Below are positions 6,602 through 9,688 of a stretch of 9,688 bases of DNA, piece by piece. Under the pieces are notes generated by a model. That model ran no database searches. It was given only the letters and a program-made list of their open reading frames with translations, and was not told the DNA's origin. The first letter of the stretch is position 1. Each line of letters opens with the position of its first letter. The translations under genes were made by a program, and so were the position numbers. This stretch comes from an uncultured Ignavibacteriota bacterium (GTDB lineage: Bacteria > Bacteroidota > Ignavibacteria > Tepidaquicellales > Tepidaquicellaceae): the NCBI GenBank assembly GCA_903901375.1, contig CAIUQV010000014.1:1-9688 (forward strand). The letters run 5' to 3'.

Positions 6602-9085
6602 ATGAAACTTTCAGAAAAAGAAATCCAGTCAACACCTTCCACCTATAGAGTAAAATCAATCAGGTCAAGATATTTAAACGAACCGCTATATATTGATTCC
6701 GAATACATAAAATATTATTCGGAAGCTCACAGCCGGACGGACGGTGCAAATGTTTTTGAGAGGCGTGCAGAATGCCATTCTTATGCGATGGAAAATCTTA
6801 CTCCGGTAATCCGCGAATTCGATTTGATTGCCGGCAGCAAGACACGATATGTACGCGGTGCAATACCTTACTGCAATTATGCTTCGCGTTACATTATTCG
6901 TGAATTTAAGAATGAAGAAGCCGAAGCACAGGATGCATTCACGGATATCGGAGAAGGCGGCGGAATTGCGAAGGCAAGGGAGATTTCTAAAAAAGGAGAT
7001 TTTGAATTTTTCTGCAAGAAATATCTAATCAGCAAAGAAGATAAAAATATATTAAGAAACTCTGCCGAGTATTTTCTTGGTAAGAGTATGCAGGATGTGG
7101 GAGATTCACTCTGGAAAAATGTTTATGATAAAGCCGAATACATAGACAAAGGATGGCAGGCGGGGTTATACACTGCGCCACATGACCCTGCTCCCGAAGG
7201 CAGGTATGTACTTGATTTCGAGACTGCACTCAATGAAGGATTAAACGGGATTATTGAGAGATTACAAGATAAAATTAAGAATGCTGAAGTGACAGATTTT
7301 CAGTCAGCGGAAAAGATATATTTCTGGCGTGCCGGAATCAGAACACTGGAAGCAACTATCAAGTGGGCAAAAAACTACGGTCTTGAAGCAGAAAGACTTT
7401 CAAAAGAAGAAAAAGACCCGGCGAGAAAGAAAGAGCTTCAAGAGTTAGCAGAGAGATGTTCATACGTACCGGCAAACCGTCCGAGGAATTTCCGCGATGC
7501 AATTCAGTCTTTCTGGTTTATTTACATAGCTGGACATATAGAAGGTGCACATCTGGGATATTCTCCAGGAAGGTTTGACCGTTATATGTATCCTTTTTAT
7601 AAAAAGGATGCAGAAGCAGGTTTGATTTCGGATGCTGAAGTGCTTGAACTACTTGAAATACTTCGCGTTAAGATGACAGAAATAGAATATGTTGCTTCTT
7701 TTTCATGGGCAGGGCTTGGTTCGGGAAATCTGTTTCAGAATATGATACTTGCAGGACTTGATGAGAAAGGTCATCGCGGCGACAATGAACTTTCACTTTT
7801 AATCTTACAATCTGCAATAAATTGCCAGACTACTCAGCCGACACTTTCAATCTGGTATGACGATTCCCTAAGCGAAGAGTTTTTGCTGAAAGCTATTGAC
7901 TGTGTAAAGACAGGGTGCGGTTTTCCTGCATGGTTCAACCTGAAAGTTTACATTCAGCACGAGTTGCAAAAATCGAAACTGCCGGTTTCAGTTATACGGA
8001 AATATGCTGCAATGGGCGGATGTACAGAGCCGACAATGGAAGGGATGAGTTACGGAGTTGTTCAGGCAGGATTTATAAATCACGGAAAGCTTTTTGAACT
8101 TGCTTTGAACGGCGGAAAAGACCCGAGGACGGGTATTCAGTTTGACGAGACTGAAGTACCTGATAATTTTGATGAACTTTACACTGCATACAAATATCAT
8201 CTGAAAAATTCCATACGTAACTGGCAGAGGTACTGGAATTTTGTAATGTCTGCACACAGGCAGACCTGTAATCTTATATTCTCTTCAATGCTTGTGAGGG
8301 ATTGTATAGACAGGGGGCTTTCGCTCGATGACGGCGGAGCAGTCTGCAACGGTACACCGACAACTCTGAGCACCGGAATGGTGAATGTTGTAAATTCACT
8401 CGCAGTTGTAAAGAAACTTGTTGATGATGAGAAAGTGATATCTATGAATGAATTAAGAAAAGCAGTATCAGAGAACTGGTATGGTAATGATTTACTTAGA
8501 AACAAATCTTTGTCAGTTCCTAAATGGGGTAATAATGACGAGTACGCAGACAGTATATACGAGGATTTATTCGATGTATATTGCAGCTATGTATCACAGC
8601 AGAAAAATTATCTTGGTGAGCCATACGACCCGTCAATGCTGGCAATAAGCACACACGCCCCATTTGGCAAAGTATGCGGAGCCACACCGGACGGTAGGTA
8701 TGAAGGCGAAACACTCTGTGACGGAGTAACATCGCCATTTCCGGGAACTGATACAAACGGACCACTGGCAGTATTGCATTCAGCAGGTAAAATAGACCAT
8801 TCAAAAATACGAGGCGGTCTGCATAATATGAAATTTCATCCGACTGTTTTAAAAGGAATACAAGGTTCCAAGAAATTACTGAGTCTGATAAAAACTTATT
8901 TTGAAACACTTGGATTTCAGATACAGTTTAATGTTGTTGACAGCGCGATGCTCATTGATGCACAGAAGCATCCTGAAAATTACAGGGATTTAATCGTTCG
9001 TGTTGCAGGGTTCAGTGCGTTTTTCGTAGAACTTGGAAAGACAATTCAGGATGAAATTATCAGGCGGACAGAACATAACATCTGA
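6602..9085 (+). CDS. Glycyl radical enzyme, arylacetate-decarboxylase-like branch, substrate unknown
   Basis: An anaerobic radical enzyme of about 827 residues. A stable glycyl radical passes to an active-site cysteine, which attacks the substrate. From the ATG at 6602, the thiyl cysteine is Cys474 in GGCTEP (Glu476 two residues on) and the radical glycine is Gly803 in RVAGFSA, 24 residues from the end. YSPGRFDRYMYPFY (320-333) and the C-terminal blocks (KFHPTVLKGIQGSKKLL, FNVVDSAML, IQDEIIRRTEH) resemble 4-hydroxyphenylacetate and other arylacetate decarboxylases more than pyruvate formate-lyase, which has adjacent cysteines. Residues aligned to the hydroxyphenylacetate enzyme's His and Glu acid/base pair appear to be Gly and Leu (alignment from memory). 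The fumarate-binding Arg of benzylsuccinate synthase is not seen near the cysteine. The frame extends upstream to an ATG at 6485, but that stretch is AT-rich and lacks family similarity. No Shine-Dalgarno is present. The gene overlaps its activase. The family is certain; the reaction is unknown. Confidence 0.93.
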   Translation: MKLSEKEIQSTPSTYRVKSIRSRYLNEPLYIDSEYIKYYSEAHSRTDGANVFERRAECHSYAMENLTPVIREFDLIAGSKTRYVRGAIPYCNYASRYIIREFKNEEAEAQDAFTDIGEGGGIAKAREISKKGDFEFFCKKYLISKEDKNILRNSAEYFLGKSMQDVGDSLWKNVYDKAEYIDKGWQAGLYTAPHDPAPEGRYVLDFETALNEGLNGIIERLQDKIKNAEVTDFQSAEKIYFWRAGIRTLEATIKWAKNYGLEAERLSKEEKDPARKKELQELAERCSYVPANRPRNFRDAIQSFWFIYIAGHIEGAHLGYSPGRFDRYMYPFYKKDAEAGLISDAEVLELLEILRVKMTEIEYVASFSWAGLGSGNLFQNMILAGLDEKGHRGDNELSLLILQSAINCQTTQPTLSIWYDDSLSEEFLLKAIDCVKTGCGFPAWFNLKVYIQHELQKSKLPVSVIRKYAAMGGCTEPTMEGMSYGVVQAGFINHGKLFELALNGGKDPRTGIQFDETEVPDNFDELYTAYKYHLKNSIRNWQRYWNFVMSAHRQTCNLIFSSMLVRDCIDRGLSLDDGGAVCNGTPTTLSTGMVNVVNSLAVVKKLVDDEKVISMNELRKAVSENWYGNDLLRNKSLSVPKWGNNDEYADSIYEDLFDVYCSYVSQQKNYLGEPYDPSMLAISTHAPFGKVCGATPDGRYEGETLCDGVTSPFPGTDTNGPLAVLHSAGKIDHSKIRGGLHNMKFHPTVLKGIQGSKKLLSLIKTYFETLGFQIQFNVVDSAMLIDAQKHPENYRDLIVRVAGFSAFFVELGKTIQDEIIRRTEHNI

Positions 9086-9688
9086 TATTGCGCTGATATT
9101 TGACGTACAGGATTTATCCGTTCAGGACGGTCCCGGAATACGTACAACAGTATTTATGAAAGGATGTCCGCTGAAGTGCAGGTGGTGTGCAAATCCTGAA
9201 GGGCAGAAACTAAGTGTTGAGTTTATGCATATTGATTCATTGTGCGGAAAGAACTTCAAATGTGTATCTGTTTGTCCTAACAATTCTGCATCAGTAAAAA
9301 ATAATAAACCATCTTTTAACCGTAGTATCTGCAATCACTGCATTTCAAGAGAATGCTCAGAACATTGCCCCACACAGGCAATTAAATTTACAGGGAAATA
9401 CATATCTGTTGATGAATTAATAAAAAGGATAAGACCAAACTTATCATATTATAAGAACTCCGGCGGCGGTGTTACATTTTCAGGCGGGGAGCCATTTCTT
9501 CAGACGGGTTTCATTAGTAATTTTATAGAAAGTACATTGCCATTAGGTTTATCAGTAGGTGTTGAAACCTGCGGAATGTTTGACTGGGATGAGGTGCAAA
9601 AAATTGCGGATAAATTTGATTTCGTTTACTATGATTTGAAATGTATGGACGGAAGCATTCATAAAAATGTTACCGGAAGCAATAATGA
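9051..9688 (+). CDS. Glycyl radical enzyme activating enzyme, radical SAM (N-terminal 212 residues; runs off right edge)
   Basis: Uses S-adenosylmethionine and a [4Fe-4S] cluster to abstract hydrogen from the partner's glycine, here Gly803 of the upstream enzyme. Visible in order: the family opening IFDVQDLSVQDGPGIRTT (16-33); the radical SAM cluster C39xxxC43xxC46 in GCPLKCRWCANPE; a ferredoxin-like insert with C65, C71, C75 and then C94, C97, C102, C106; SGGEP (144-148), which contacts SAM; and DLKCMD (195-200) followed by HKNVTGSNN, as is usual in this family. Complete members have about 300 residues, so roughly a third is missing. The second insert motif is complete (Cx2Cx4Cx3CP), but the first has three cysteines rather than four. 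The ATG at 9051 overlaps the preceding gene by 35 bases and is the only usual start ahead of the conserved N-terminus; GGAAAG at 9035-9040 is a weak ribosome site. Translational coupling is likely. Confidence 0.93.
   Translation, partial: MKLSGGQNITSDIALIFDVQDLSVQDGPGIRTTVFMKGCPLKCRWCANPEGQKLSVEFMHIDSLCGKNFKCVSVCPNNSASVKNNKPSFNRSICNHCISRECSEHCPTQAIKFTGKYISVDELIKRIRPNLSYYKNSGGGVTFSGGEPFLQTGFISNFIESTLPLGLSVGVETCGMFDWDEVQKIADKFDFVYYDLKCMDGSIHKNVTGSNN

Noticed and set aside
8520..8909. 129-codon minus-strand open frame inside the glycyl radical enzyme gene
   Set aside because: It lies antisense to a conserved coding region, shows no recognisable domain, and is best explained as a shadow of the real gene. 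The same holds for the other short frames inside uvrA, the peptidase, E2 and prs.
6602..9085. Pyruvate formate-lyase or class III ribonucleotide reductase
   Set aside because: Pyruvate formate-lyase has two adjacent active-site cysteines, and here there is a single cysteine in GGCTEP. The anaerobic ribonucleotide reductase has a different domain order and a C-terminal zinc site, which is absent.

Overview
The window looks like a piece of an AT-rich bacterial chromosome. The UvrA and secreted subtilase sequences resemble those of the Bacteroidota/Chlorobiota/Ignavibacteriota (FCB) group, and most genes lack a Shine-Dalgarno sequence, which also fits. The lineage is an inference from protein style and base composition, not a database match. 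I see no phage or insertion-sequence genes, tRNA, rRNA or CRISPR array.

Layout. Positions 1 to about 6400 carry four genes, all on the minus strand. In transcription order they are prs (ribose-phosphate pyrophosphokinase), a lipoyl-dependent 2-oxoacid dehydrogenase E2 acyltransferase, a signal-peptide-bearing S8 (subtilisin-like) peptidase, and uvrA, which runs off the left edge. prs and E2 are 69 bases apart with no clear terminator between them, so they may be co-transcribed. A strong hairpin plus T-run follows E2 and another hairpin follows the peptidase, so the peptidase and uvrA are probably separate units. These four genes do not form a pathway: nucleotide precursor supply, central carbon metabolism, extracytoplasmic proteolysis and DNA repair.

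From about 6400 rightward the strand switches. A 205-base divergent intergenic region, containing an imperfect FNR/CRP-like palindrome, separates prs from a plus-strand pair. The pair is a glycyl radical enzyme (GRE) of about 827 residues and its radical-SAM activating enzyme, whose start overlaps the GRE end by 35 bases and which runs off the right edge. This is an oxygen-sensitive two-protein system: the activase puts a glycyl radical on the GRE near its C-terminus, and the GRE then performs radical chemistry on an organic substrate through an active-site cysteine. The GRE has the overall pattern of the 4-hydroxyphenylacetate/arylacetate decarboxylase branch. By alignment from memory it lacks the acid/base pair of the hydroxyphenylacetate enzyme, and no small subunit gene is present between GRE and activase, so its substrate cannot be named. 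It is the most interesting system here.

Two other oddities stand out. The uvrA reading frame has no ATG, GTG or TTG between an upstream in-frame stop and the first Walker A motif, while an ATG in the neighbouring frame would join it if one base were added to a T5 run. The activase also carries only three of the four cysteines expected in its first ferredoxin-like cluster motif.
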